Notes: generated from the letters alone by a model not told the origin. Positions 15,835-25,217 are shown, counted from the stretch's first letter. The stretch is DNA of 64,000 nucleotides from Candidatus Villigracilis adiacens (GCA_016703605.1 JADJBU010000026.1:124001-188000), one strand, 5' to 3'. Numbers and translations are program-made.

Positions 15835-16401
15835 ATGGAAAAACGCGCATGGATTCATATCGTCCCTGAGGAAGAAGCCGGGGGTGAACTGGCAGGCTAC
15901 TACAAACAGGAATGGGATGCCGAAAAGCAGGGCGTCGATAACATCCTGGCTGTCCATTCGCTTAACCCGCCCACCCTGCGCGCACATGCGGACTTGTACC
16001 ATACGGTGATGCACGCAAAGAGTCCGCTTAGCCGCTCGGAACGGGAGATGATCGCCGTGGTGGTCAGCGTCATCAACAAATGTCATTACTGAATTGCGCA
16101 CCATTCGCGCGGTCTGCTGCGATTCACGAAAAACCCCGAACTTGTGCAAGCCATGAAAACCGATTACCGAAACGCCGAGATCAAACTCCGCCAGCGGGCG
16201 ATGCTCGATTATGCCGATAAACTCACCCGCGCCCCCTGGGATATGACCGAAGCCGACCTCGCCCCGCTCCGCGATGCTGGCTGGGACGACCGCGCCATCC
16301 TCGACATTAACCAGACCGCCGCCTACTACGCCTACGTCAACCGCGTGGCAGACGGGCTGGGTGTAGCGCTGGATGAATACGCGCGGAATGCGCCAGCGTA
16401 G
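15835..16401 (+). CDS. AhpD-like peroxidase-related selenoprotein (in-frame UGA as Sec86)
   Basis: Read through one TGA (16090-16092), this gives 188 residues of the carboxymuconolactone decarboxylase/AhpD-like 'peroxidase-related' family. That family normally has NxCxYCxxHH as its redox centre. Here it reads NKCHY-UGA-IAHHS, so UGA stands exactly where the second catalytic Cys belongs (CxxU). The downstream part (KLTRAPWDMTEADLAPLRDAGW, AYYAYVNRVADGLGV) is typical of the family, shows no decay and stays in frame. A SECIS-like hairpin starts 12 nt past the UGA. The ATG at 15835 is preceded by AAGAGGTC. The probable role is thiol/selenol-dependent peroxide detoxification (family knowledge plus inference). 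The alternative is a nonsense mutation or sequencing error. Confidence 0.85.
16093..16123 (+). promoter_or_regulatory. bacterial SECIS element
   Basis: Stem TCGC-GC (16105-16110) pairs with GC-U-GCGA (16116-16122, bulged U at 16118) and is capped by the pentaloop GGUCU (16111-16115). The loop begins 18 nt after the UGA. The Escherichia coli fdhF SECIS also presents GGUCU in its apical loop, 18 nt after its UGA as I recall, with a bulged U in the stem. SelB recognises this loop. Position, loop and bulge together make chance unlikely. Confidence 0.82.
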
Positions 16402-16464
16402 TACAAATGTCAAATTGATTCGAGACGGGCAAGTGGGTACACTCTCAATAACAAGGAGACCGCC

Positions 16465-17490
16465 ATGAACAAAAGGTTCGCCGCTTTTTTTGTCTTATTG
16501 ATTTTTATTCTTACCGCCTGCAACCTGCCTTCCAGCACGCCCCCGCCGCAGGATGATTTCGATATGGTTTCGACCCTGGCAGCCTTGACCGTGCAGGCGT
16601 CCATCGGTCAGAACCAGCCCACAGCCACAACGGGGACCGGGGTTCAGCCGACAAGCGCTCAGGAGCAGGGAAGCGCGCCAACGGCGACATCCCAGCCGCC
16701 GCAGTCGGGTCAGCCCACTGCCACATCCCAGCCCTGCAACCGCGCATCCTTCGTGGAAGATATTACGATTCCAGACAACACCCCGATCACGGTCGGGAAG
16801 GCGTTCACAAAAACGTGGAAGTTGAAGAACGTCGGCTCTTGTACCTGGACCTCGGGTTATCTCCTGATCTTCGACTCCGGCGACCAGATGAGCGGGCCCG
16901 CCTCTCAACAACTGACGAATGGAACCGTCGCTCCGGGTCAAACTCTCGAGGTTTCGGTAAATCTCATTGCGCCAAACTCGCCGGGAACCTACAAAGGCAA
17001 CTGGAAGTTGAAAGACTCAAGCGGCGTGATCTTTGCGCTTTCCACCGGTCCGTTCTGGGTGCAGGTCAAGGCAACAACCGCCCCCGACTGGCCCACGCTG
17101 AAAAAGGGCGACAGCGGCGACGAGGTCTATGCCATTCAATATTTGCTTGTTCACCATGGGCAAACCCCGGCGGTTGACGGCATCTTTGGAGTCGAAACTC
17201 AGAATGAAGTCGAAGATTTCCAGACCCTGAAAAACCTTGCCGAGGATGGTATTGTGGGTACTGAAACCTGGCAGGCATTGATCGTCACCGTCAAACAGGG
17301 CGATTCGGGCCCGGCTGTGCGCGCGGTGCAGCAGCTTTTGAAAAGCAAATTTGGTTTCAACACCGTCAATGTGGATGGGATATTCGGTCCGGTCACTGCC
17401 CAGGCCGTGAAGGATTTCCAGGCGTTGAAGGGCATTGCTTCAGACGGTATTGTCGGGCCGGTTACCTGGCAAAAGTTGATCAATAAGTAG
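16465..17490 (+). CDS. lipoprotein with NBR1-like Ig domain and two peptidoglycan-binding domains
   Basis: 341 residues. The signal peptide ends in lipobox LTAC (Cys19), followed by a Thr/Gln/Pro-rich linker to about residue 90. An Ig-like domain of the NBR1 central-domain type follows (about 93-200: FTKTWKLKNVGSCTWTSGY, APGTYKGNWKLKD-like pattern). Two PG_binding_1 domains are at the C-terminus (about 210-272 and 275-341: VYAIQYLLVHHGQ..VDGIFG, VRAVQQLLKSKFG..VDGIFG). It is probably an exported, envelope-anchored protein that contacts peptidoglycan. AAGGAGACCGCC precedes the ATG, and a terminator follows directly, so it is monocistronic. Confidence 0.87.
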   Translation: MNKRFAAFFVLLIFILTACNLPSSTPPPQDDFDMVSTLAALTVQASIGQNQPTATTGTGVQPTSAQEQGSAPTATSQPPQSGQPTATSQPCNRASFVEDITIPDNTPITVGKAFTKTWKLKNVGSCTWTSGYLLIFDSGDQMSGPASQQLTNGTVAPGQTLEVSVNLIAPNSPGTYKGNWKLKDSSGVIFALSTGPFWVQVKATTAPDWPTLKKGDSGDEVYAIQYLLVHHGQTPAVDGIFGVETQNEVEDFQTLKNLAEDGIVGTETWQALIVTVKQGDSGPAVRAVQQLLKSKFGFNTVNVDGIFGPVTAQAVKDFQALKGIASDGIVGPVTWQKLINK

Positions 17491-17503
17491 CAGGATGAAA
17501 ACA

Positions 17504-17531
17504 AAAAGCCCGGAGCAGTCCGGGCTTTTTG
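17504..17531 (+). terminator. terminator after the PG-binding lipoprotein
   Basis: AAAAGCCCGGA (17504-17514), loop GCAG, TCCGGGCTTTT (17519-17529), then T. It lies 14 bp after the stop. As an A/T-flanked symmetric hairpin it may also stop transcripts leaving the tRNA-Gln gene on the other strand. Confidence 0.9.
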
Positions 17532-17535
17532 TGTG

Positions 17536-17606
17536 CTGGGGATCAAGGATTCGAACCTCAAATTTCGCGTCCAGAGCGCGACGTGATGCCATTTCACCAA
17601 TCCCCA
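17536..17606 (-). tRNA. tRNA-Gln (anticodon CUG)
   Basis: Read on the minus strand: acceptor TGGGGAT/ATCCCCA with discriminator G, anticodon stem CGCG/CGCG around loop CTCTGGA (anticodon CTG, codon CAG), and T-arm loop TTCGAAT. CCA is not encoded. U1-A72 and G73 are the usual tRNA-Gln identity elements. It is divergent from glnS, whose start is 231 bp away. Confidence 0.93.
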
Positions 17607-17711
17607 AAGGAGTTTCAATTTTCCAGCGGGCGGTATTTTATCACGCCCATCCGCGCGGCGCAAGTCAGGCGCGCAGGCAAAACTTGTCAGGCAGGGGGAC
17701 GGGCGCTTTGT

Positions 17712-17815
17712 TATAATTGGCGCAATTACGACGCTCCCAGCGTGGGCAAAGGTTGCTGAAACGCTGGCAGGCGTCGGCTATAGAAACGAAGCGGAATTTT
17801 GTATCCGCTTAAATC
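17712..17815 (+). promoter_or_regulatory. glnS promoter -10 and structured 5' leader
   Basis: TATAAT at 17712-17717 is a good -10; no matching -35 at standard spacing. The following leader of about 110 nt can fold into two strong hairpins. The first has outer stem CGACGC/GCGTCG (17729-17734, 17771-17776) enclosing CCAGCGT/ACGCTGG (17737-17743, 17761-17767) with a 17-nt loop. The second is AAGCGGA/TCCGCTT (17789-17795, 17804-17810). No known riboswitch class is recognised. There is no T run after the second hairpin, so a plain terminator is not indicated. Confidence 0.5.
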
Positions 17816-17836
17816 CAGGTAAAGGTCAAATCCGAA

Positions 17837-19528
17837 ATGAGTCCAGAAGAAACGACAAAGCCATCCGATTTTATCCGCGAGGCGGTTGCGGAAGATTTGC
17901 AAAGCGGAAGATTCAACTACGTCCGCACGCGCCTGCCCCCCGAGCCGAACGGATATTTGCATATTGGGCATGTCAAGGCGTTCATGATCGATTACCTCGT
18001 TGCCAAGGAAAATGGCGGCGAGTTGATTCTGCGCTTCGACGATACCAACCCCGCCAAGGAAGAGACCGAGTTCGTGGAAGCCATTATGGACGATGCGCGC
18101 TGGCTTGGCATTGAATGGGTCAAGGTGACGTATGCGTCGGATTATTTTGGTCTGCTTTACGATTGGGCTGTGCAATTGGTGAAGAAGGGGCTGGCGTATG
18201 TGGACGATCAGACTGCCGATGAGGTGAGCGCCAATCGCGGGACGTTGACAGAACCCGGAAAAGAATCTCGGTACCGCAACCGCCCGGTGGAAGAGAACCT
18301 GGACCTGTTGGAACGGATGAAGAACGGCGAGTTCCCAGATGGTTCGCGGATTCTCCGCGCAAAGATCGATATGGCGCATCCCAATTTCAACATGCGCGAC
18401 CCGGCCATGTATCGAATCATTCATGAACCGCCGCATCACCGCACCGGTGGCAAGTGGAAGATCTACCCGATGTATGATTGGGCGCATGGTCAAAACGACT
18501 CGATGGAAGGGATCACGCACTCATTGTGTTCGCTCGAATACCGCGATCATCGTCCATTGTACGAATGGTTCCCTGAACAATTGGGGGTGTTCAAACCGCG
18601 CCAGATCGAGTTCGCGCGTTTGAATTTAAATTACACTGTGATGAGCAAGCGCAAACTACGCCGGCTTGTTGAAGAGGGGGTTGTCAGAGGCTGGGACGAC
18701 CCGCGCATGCCCACCTTACGCGCAATGCGCAGGCGCGGTTACACGGCCAAGTCTATATTGGATTTTGTCGCCGGGATGGGATACTCAACTGTGGCAACGT
18801 CCAATTCAGGCGTGACCGGCGATATCGCCAAGTTGGAGGAAACCCTGCGCGACGACCTCAACAAAACCTCCCTGCGACGTATGGCGGTCATCCGCCCGCT
18901 GAAGGTGATTATCGACAATTACCCTGATGACCTTGTCGAAGAGATGAATGCCGTCAATAACCCGGAAGACCCATCGGCTGGAACCCGCAAGGTTCCGTTC
19001 TCGAAGGTCGTTTATATCGAACAGGATGATTTCCGCGAGACACCGCCGCCCAAGTATTACCGCCTCTTCCCCGGCAACGAAGTCCGCTTGCGCTATGCCT
19101 ATTTTATTAGATGCACACACGTAGTCAAGAATGAAGCGGGCGAAGTGGTGGAAGTCCATGCCACGTATGACCCCGCCACCCAGGGCGGAGACTCTCCCGA
19201 TGGGCGCAAGGTCAAATCCACGATCCATTGGGTGTCGGCAAACCATGCAAAAGAGGTGGAAATCCGCATGTATGACCAGCTCTTCACCAAGGAAAACCCA
19301 GAAGAAGGCGAGGAAGGATTCCTTAACTGTCTGAATCCCAACTCATTGGAAATTCTCAATGGGTATGTGGAACCGGCTCCTGCCTCCGCCGAAGCTGGTT
19401 CACGCTTCCAGTTTGAGCGTCTCGGATACTTTTGCGTTGACAAGGATTCCACACCCGAAAAGCCCGTATTCAACCTTACAGTCAATCTCAAGGATACATG
19501 GGCAAAAATGGAAAAGAAAGGGAAATAG
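17837..19528 (+). CDS. glnS: glutaminyl-tRNA synthetase
   Basis: 563 residues, the normal GlnRS size. Class I synthetase signatures: PPEPNGYLHIGHVKA (HIGH), RFDDTNPAKE, and KMSKS-like VMSKRKLRRLV. The second half is the anticodon-binding beta-barrel region. It charges tRNA-Gln directly, so the organism does not depend only on GatCAB transamidation for Gln-tRNA. It sits next to a tRNA-Gln gene and behind a structured leader. Confidence 0.96.
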   Translation: MSPEETTKPSDFIREAVAEDLQSGRFNYVRTRLPPEPNGYLHIGHVKAFMIDYLVAKENGGELILRFDDTNPAKEETEFVEAIMDDARWLGIEWVKVTYASDYFGLLYDWAVQLVKKGLAYVDDQTADEVSANRGTLTEPGKESRYRNRPVEENLDLLERMKNGEFPDGSRILRAKIDMAHPNFNMRDPAMYRIIHEPPHHRTGGKWKIYPMYDWAHGQNDSMEGITHSLCSLEYRDHRPLYEWFPEQLGVFKPRQIEFARLNLNYTVMSKRKLRRLVEEGVVRGWDDPRMPTLRAMRRRGYTAKSILDFVAGMGYSTVATSNSGVTGDIAKLEETLRDDLNKTSLRRMAVIRPLKVIIDNYPDDLVEEMNAVNNPEDPSAGTRKVPFSKVVYIEQDDFRETPPPKYYRLFPGNEVRLRYAYFIRCTHVVKNEAGEVVEVHATYDPATQGGDSPDGRKVKSTIHWVSANHAKEVEIRMYDQLFTKENPEEGEEGFLNCLNPNSLEILNGYVEPAPASAEAGSRFQFERLGYFCVDKDSTPEKPVFNLTVNLKDTWAKMEKKGK

Positions 19529-19535
19529 GTAGTAA

Positions 19536-20036
19536 GTGAAAACAAAAAATTTACATGTTTGTCGGGGTATGCTGCTGGTTCTGACGGCAGTTACGGTATC
19601 AGCCTGCCTGCCGCAATCGACCACCCCCACCGTGGATGTGGTCGGCACGGTCGCCGTGCAGCTTGCCGCCGATATGTTGACCCAAACCGCAGGAGCGCCC
19701 ACTTCCACGCCCCTGCCGCCAACAGAAACGCCAACCCTGGCTTTCACAGACACCCCGGCTCCAACAATCGACCCTTCGCAGATCAACCCGCCGCGCTTGA
19801 TCGCCCAGACCGGCTGCTGGACGGGCCCCGGCGACACCTATACCTTGATCAGTAATATTGAACTGAACTCGAGAGGCAGAAAGAACGTGGTCATCCTTGG
19901 CATCGGGGCTGTAGATGGCTGGATCGTGATCCGCAACCCGTATTTCAACAATCCATGCTGGGTGCCGCTTTCCGCCATGGAGATCGACCCGAATATGGAC
20001 ATTTCCGGTTACCCGGTTATGACGCCGGGACCGTAA
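19536..20036 (+). CDS. lipoprotein with SH3-like domain
   Basis: 166 residues from a GTG start. Signal peptide with lipobox VSAC (Cys24), then a Thr/Pro-rich linker (TSTPLPPTETPTL) and a C-terminal ~85-residue SH3_3-like domain with paired Cys (TGCWTGPGDTYTLI, NPCWVPLSAMEI). Similar domain order is seen in the 233-residue lipoprotein at 32.5 kb. An alternative ATG at 19569 would leave a shorter signal peptide. It starts 7 bp after the glnS stop and is probably co-transcribed. Confidence 0.78.
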   Translation: MKTKNLHVCRGMLLVLTAVTVSACLPQSTTPTVDVVGTVAVQLAADMLTQTAGAPTSTPLPPTETPTLAFTDTPAPTIDPSQINPPRLIAQTGCWTGPGDTYTLISNIELNSRGRKNVVILGIGAVDGWIVIRNPYFNNPCWVPLSAMEIDPNMDISGYPVMTPGP

Positions 20037-20078
20037 CAAACAGCAGTGCTATAATGCATATGAACAAGGAGTAACCCC

Positions 20079-20294
20079 ATGAATGAAGAAAAAAGAAAAA
20101 AACTGCGGGAGAAACTTCCGCCGGAGGCGGTCGAACACATGAAGGCTGCCCGCGCCGAGATGCGCAAGGGTATGGAGACGATCCTGCCGCCGGGGTTTTT
20201 GGAACACCGCCGCGCTGCCCGCAAGGAAATGCTGCTCGCCTTCCGCAGCATGATCGACGCCGCCATCAAACACACGGAAGAAAAATCCGCCTGA
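20079..20294 (+). CDS. small charged helical protein of unknown function
   Basis: 71 residues, almost entirely predicted helix, rich in Lys/Arg/Glu/Ala, with two similar halves (EAVEHMKAARAEMRKGM and GFLEHRRAARKEMLLAF). AACAAGGAGTAACCCC gives a strong ribosome-binding site, and TATAAT at 20050-20055 is a likely -10 with a short leader. A perfect terminator follows. I do not recognise a family; the double EH-x2-AAR-x-EM pattern suggests an internal duplication. Confidence 0.75.
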   Translation: MNEEKRKKLREKLPPEAVEHMKAARAEMRKGMETILPPGFLEHRRAARKEMLLAFRSMIDAAIKHTEEKSA

Positions 20295-20321
20295 TTTATT
20301 GACGCGGCATTACCCGGCATT

Positions 20322-20356
20322 AAAAACAACAGCCGCAAGAAGCGGCTGTTGTTTTT
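20322..20356. terminator. bidirectional terminator between the 71-aa gene and tatA
   Basis: A perfect 15-bp stem AAAAACAACAGCCGC / GCGGCTGTTGTTTTT around loop AAGAA serves both convergent genes. Confidence 0.92.
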
Positions 20357-20363
20357 AATCGTC

Positions 20364-20552
20364 TTACTTTTTTGTTTCATCGGTTGTGGAAGGCTGGCTG
20401 TTCTCTTCTTCCTTGCCGCCGATCCCTTCCCGGAAAGACTTGATGCTCTTGCCGATCTCGCCTGCCACCTTGCCGATGCGCCCGGGTCCGAAAAGCAGGA
20501 CAACGATCACGAGCAGGATGATTAATTCGAGGGGTCCAAATCGTATTGGCAT
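20364..20552 (-). CDS. tatA: twin-arginine translocase subunit TatA/E
   Basis: 62 residues. Short N-terminus, one transmembrane helix (PLELIILLVIVVLLF), FGPGRI hinge, then the amphipathic helix GKVAGEIGKSIKSFREGI and an acidic tail. This is the pore-forming Tat component exporting folded proteins. AAAAAGGAGTAATTT precedes the ATG. tatC is not in the window. Confidence 0.93.
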   Translation of the reverse strand: MPIRFGPLELIILLVIVVLLFGPGRIGKVAGEIGKSIKSFREGIGGKEEENSQPSTTDETKK

Positions 20553-20608
20553 AAATTACTCCTTTTTCTTGACTTGCGGTTATCGTACCATGGTTTGGCA
20601 AATACGCG

Positions 20609-21712
20609 TTAAAGCTCCCGGCGCGACAACAAACCTTCGATATAGCGCAGGGCGCGGCGCAGGAGCGAGCGCAGGCGGGCGAATAGGCGATATTGCTCGG
20701 GATGGACATGCTTTTTGGCGGGCATGGGACCCGTCCATTCGGCGGCGAGTGCGCCCCAGGTCAACCCGGCGCCAAAGCCCACGAAGACGATCTTGTGCCC
20801 GGCTTTCAATTGTCCTTTTTCGACAGCCTCGACCGCCGCAATGGGGATTGACGCGGTGGAGGTATTGCCATAGCGGTCCACATTGACCACGAATTTATCC
20901 ATGGGCATTTTGAGGTATTTCGCGGCGGTCTCGATGATTCGAAAATTTGCCTGATGCGGGATGACCCAGTCCACATCGGCGGTGGTCAACCCGGCAAGTT
21001 CGAGCGCTTCCTTGGTCGCCGCGCCCATCACCCGCGTTGCAAAACGGAAGACCGCCTTGCCGTCCATCTGCACGAAATGCTTGCCCTCGTGAACGGTGAG
21101 TTCGGTGGCGGGATGCCGCGCCCCGCCCCCCAACAGGGTCAGCGAATCGGCGCCGGAGCCGTCGGAATGCATCACGGCTGAAAGGACGCCGCCGGGCTGG
21201 TCGCTGGCTTGCAGGACGAACGCCCCCGCCCCATCGCCAAAAAGGATGCAGGTGTTGCGATCCTTCCAGTTTACGAAGCGCGAAAGAGTCTCCGAACCAA
21301 TGACAAGCGCATTCTTGATCGAGCCGGAACGGATGGACTGCGCCGCCATGTTTACCGCGTAAATAAACCCGGAGCAGGCTGCCAGCAGGTCGAAAGCCCC
21401 GGCTTTGGTCGCGCCGATCTGGTCCTGCACCAGGCAGGCGGTGGCGGGAAAAATATACTCGGGTGAGGACGAGGTAACGATGATCAGGTCCAAATCGGTG
21501 GGCGCGAGGTTTGCAACCTGCAAGGCTTTGATCGCCGCCTCGACCGCCAGCGTGGAGGTGGATTGGTCTTCGCGCGCAATATGCCGCTCCCGAATCCCGG
21601 TCCGGTCGCGGATCCATTCGTCGTTGGTGTCCACCATTTTGGCGATGTCGTCGTTGGTGAGTATGGGTTCGGGAACCGAGATACCCCAGCCCGTGATGTG
21701 CGCAAATGGCAT
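20609..21712 (-). CDS. fabH: 3-oxoacyl-ACP synthase III
   Basis: 367 residues. FabH starts fatty acid synthesis by condensing an acyl-CoA with malonyl-ACP. The catalytic triad is visible: Cys in DLLAACSGFIYA, His in WVIPHQANFRI, Asn in RYGNTSTASIP. The last ~40 residues (from about 328) are a basic Arg-rich extension not found in typical 320-residue FabH. It follows fabF by 9 bp. Confidence 0.95.
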   Translation of the reverse strand: MPFAHITGWGISVPEPILTNDDIAKMVDTNDEWIRDRTGIRERHIAREDQSTSTLAVEAAIKALQVANLAPTDLDLIIVTSSSPEYIFPATACLVQDQIGATKAGAFDLLAACSGFIYAVNMAAQSIRSGSIKNALVIGSETLSRFVNWKDRNTCILFGDGAGAFVLQASDQPGGVLSAVMHSDGSGADSLTLLGGGARHPATELTVHEGKHFVQMDGKAVFRFATRVMGAATKEALELAGLTTADVDWVIPHQANFRIIETAAKYLKMPMDKFVVNVDRYGNTSTASIPIAAVEAVEKGQLKAGHKIVFVGFGAGLTWGALAAEWTGPMPAKKHVHPEQYRLFARLRSLLRRALRYIEGLLSRREL

Positions 21713-21721
21713 TCTTTCTCC

Positions 21722-22960
<1,239 letters not shown>

Positions 22961-23099
22961 TTCCATGAGCCTCCAATAAATAGTCTCGGAATAATGGCAA
23001 AGTCCGCGCATTCGAAAACGCGCTTTACGCAAGAGTCTTTCATAATTAACACAAAATGGAGGATTTAGACACGCGAAGAACGATGGGGCGGTCTGTCGT

Positions 23100-24290
23100 T
23101 TACAGCCGTTTCAAATCCGCCCAGGCTTGATGGATGTGCATCCGGTCGTGGTCGGCGATGAAGCCGGTCACTTCGCGGAAGTCGGTCGGTCCGAATATGG
23201 CGTGCCGGGCTTTTTGTCGCCAGCCCTGGTCGTTGGTGTTCGTCAATATTTCAAGCGTCTCACGCCGCGCTGCGATAAAGTCGCGGAGCGCGGCGGGTCC
23301 GTCTTCGTGGGCGTAGTCGCGCTGGCTTGCCCAGACGCCGGTATCGGGGCGGGGGATGAACGGCGCGCCCTGTCCGTTGAACAGACTCAATTGCCGCTGG
23401 TGAATTTCGCGCTCGGTGTCGCGCAGGTGGCAGAGCAATTCCGTCAATGTCCATTCGTTTTGATCGGGTCGAAACGCCCACAAGGCTGGGTCGAGATCGA
23501 ATGTCAGCCCGTTCAAAACGGCGGGGGTGGATGAAAGAATCGCGAGGATGGCTTCTTTTGTGGAAAAATCTGGAAGCAGGGATGTCTGCGCGGCAGACTC
23601 AAGGTATCGGCGGAGATCAGGCAGGGAGCCGCGCAACCCCGCTTCGGGTCTGGAACTTGAGCCGGGTTCTCCATCCAGAAAAAAGGTCGGCAGCCCGAGC
23701 CGTTTCGCGGGGAGGATGTCGCGCTCGATATCATTCCCGATCATGATGACGGGACCCTCGCTCCAGCCGATGCGCCCGAGGACTTCGGCGTAGTAGGCGG
23801 GGAAAGACTTGGAGAAATGAAAGTCTTCGAAGACGGTGATGAGTTCGAATTCTTCGGGGTCGAAGCCAGCCCAGCGGATGCGGTGATGCGCGGCTTTGCG
23901 CGGCAGGAGCGGGTCGGTGGCAACGACGAGCCGGTATCCGCGCTGTTTTGCCCAGTCTATAAAGGGGCGGGCTTCGGGTTTCTTTTCTGTGATCGCTTGC
24001 AGGGTTGGGAAGCTTTCGTCGTAGAACGTTTCGATCTCGGCTTCGAGCGAGTTTTTTTCGAGGTTCAGGGCGGGGTAAAAGACATCGTCGAACACGTCTT
24101 TGAGACTGCGCGAAAAATCCTGGCTGTGATTCATTGCATTCGTACCGGCAAGCAGGGCGCGCCCGAGGCGGTTGGGGTCGAGGCGCGGAGCCAGCCTGGT
24201 TGAGAGAGCCTGGAAGTATGCGGGTACAAAGGCTGCCTGGTTGGTCTTTAGCAGGCTATCGTCGAGGTCGAGCAGCAGGGTGAGCGTCAT
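23100..24290 (-). CDS. HAD-superfamily hydrolase fused to a DinB-like domain
   Basis: 396 residues. Residues about 1-225 are a HAD phosphatase: motif I DLDDSLLKT, a helical cap, motif II-like ATDPLL, and IMIGNDIERDI as the acidic motif. Residues about 235-396 form a DinB/YfiT-like four-helix domain, with RPDQNEWTLTELLCHLRDTE and terminal ADHDRMHIHQAW, whose His residues fit the metal site. DinB proteins are often thiol-dependent transferases, but I know no established role for this combination. It lies in the efp direction, 31 bp after the Cys-rich gene. Confidence 0.82.
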   Translation of the reverse strand: MTLTLLLDLDDSLLKTNQAAFVPAYFQALSTRLAPRLDPNRLGRALLAGTNAMNHSQDFSRSLKDVFDDVFYPALNLEKNSLEAEIETFYDESFPTLQAITEKKPEARPFIDWAKQRGYRLVVATDPLLPRKAAHHRIRWAGFDPEEFELITVFEDFHFSKSFPAYYAEVLGRIGWSEGPVIMIGNDIERDILPAKRLGLPTFFLDGEPGSSSRPEAGLRGSLPDLRRYLESAAQTSLLPDFSTKEAILAILSSTPAVLNGLTFDLDPALWAFRPDQNEWTLTELLCHLRDTEREIHQRQLSLFNGQGAPFIPRPDTGVWASQRDYAHEDGPAALRDFIAARRETLEILTNTNDQGWRQKARHAIFGPTDFREVTGFIADHDRMHIHQAWADLKRL

Positions 24291-24321
24291 TGGTTGTAAG
24301 ACTCCCCCGGAGTCTGAGATC

Positions 24322-24651
24322 TTATTCTTTTATTTCGAATTTGAAAGGCAGGGCATGACATTCGCCGCAGCCCACCTGGGGTTCGGCAACGTCTTTTTTC
24401 GATTTTTCACAATATGCGCGGATTTGAACCCGCCGCTGGAAGAATGCCGCAAGCGGGCGGGATACATGGGCGTTCAATTTCATATTCTGGCATGAGTTGG
24501 CGCGGGCAATGGCGGGCACGGGGCAGGTTGCGCACAGGTCGCGCGACCAGGGCTGGTTCTGCGCCTTGAGCAGGCGGCATTCTTCGACGTTCCTGCCGCG
24601 GAAGTAATCGCCATAGAAGTGCGGACATTCATGCCCGGCGGGGGTTTTCAT
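24322..24651 (-). CDS. small Cys-rich protein, probable metal or Fe-S binder
   Basis: 109 residues, with Met chosen 8 bp after the efp stop. About nine Cys occur in clusters: CPHFYGDYFRGRNVEECRLL, LCATCPVPAIARANSC near the middle, then YCE and VGCGECHALPFKF at the C-terminus. The spacing suggests zinc or Fe-S coordination. I do not recognise the family. Tight linkage to efp suggests co-expression with that translation factor. Confidence 0.72.
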   Translation of the reverse strand: MKTPAGHECPHFYGDYFRGRNVEECRLLKAQNQPWSRDLCATCPVPAIARANSCQNMKLNAHVSRPLAAFFQRRVQIRAYCEKSKKDVAEPQVGCGECHALPFKFEIKE

Positions 24652-24659
24652 TGCGCGGG

Positions 24660-25217
24660 TCAGACGCGGGTGACGTATTCGCCGGTGCGGGTGTCGACCC
24701 GGATGGTGTCGCCGACGTTGACGAAGTTCGGGCATTGCACGGTCAGCCCGGTTTCGGTGGTGACTTTTTTGGTGACGCCGGTGGCCGTATCGCCGCGGAT
24801 GGCCATTTCGGCTTCGACGACTTTCAAGTCCACCGAGGTGGGCATTTCAACGTCGATGGCTTCGCCCTTGTAGAAGGTCAGTTTGACCTCCATGCCTTCC
24901 TGAAGGAACTGGGCGCTTTCGCCGAGGGATTCCTTTTTGATGGCGGGCTGTTCGAATGTGACCTTGTCCATGAAGTAGTACATGTCGCCGTCGTTATACA
25001 GGTAGGAGACATTGGCAAAATCGAGGCTGACATCCTGAACCGACAGCCCGGAGTTGAAGGTGCGTTCGATATTGGCGCCGGTGATCAGGTTGCGCGCCTT
25101 GATGCGGATATTGGCGTTGCCGCGCCCGGTTTTGTTGTGGCTGTAGTCCAGCACTTTGTAGAGTCCCCCGTCCAGTTCGAAGGTAACCCCTTTGCGAAGT
25201 TCGTTTACGTCGATCAT
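24660..25217 (-). CDS. efp: elongation factor P
   Basis: 185 residues, three beta-barrel domains as in EF-P, which relieves ribosome stalling at polyproline. This is relevant in a genome whose secreted proteins contain many Pro-rich tracts. The tip loop of domain I reads HNKTGRGNANIR, placing Arg32 where E. coli has the modified Lys34. In EarP-containing bacteria Arg32 is rhamnosylated, but other lineages with Arg here are not characterised to my knowledge. The C-terminal signature (GDTIRVDTRTGEYVTRV) is intact. Confidence 0.95.
   Translation of the reverse strand: MIDVNELRKGVTFELDGGLYKVLDYSHNKTGRGNANIRIKARNLITGANIERTFNSGLSVQDVSLDFANVSYLYNDGDMYYFMDKVTFEQPAIKKESLGESAQFLQEGMEVKLTFYKGEAIDVEMPTSVDLKVVEAEMAIRGDTATGVTKKVTTETGLTVQCPNFVNVGDTIRVDTRTGEYVTRV

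Noticed and set aside
15781..16092. 103-residue protein ending at the TGA as a complete gene, with a separate ORF after it
   Set aside because: The similarity continues in the same frame past the TGA, and a SECIS hairpin is placed correctly; the short ORF would end in the middle of the active site.
17712..17836. T-box or known glutamine riboswitch ahead of glnS
   Set aside because: I could not find the conserved T-box bulge or the glnA-motif core; kept only as an unassigned structured leader.
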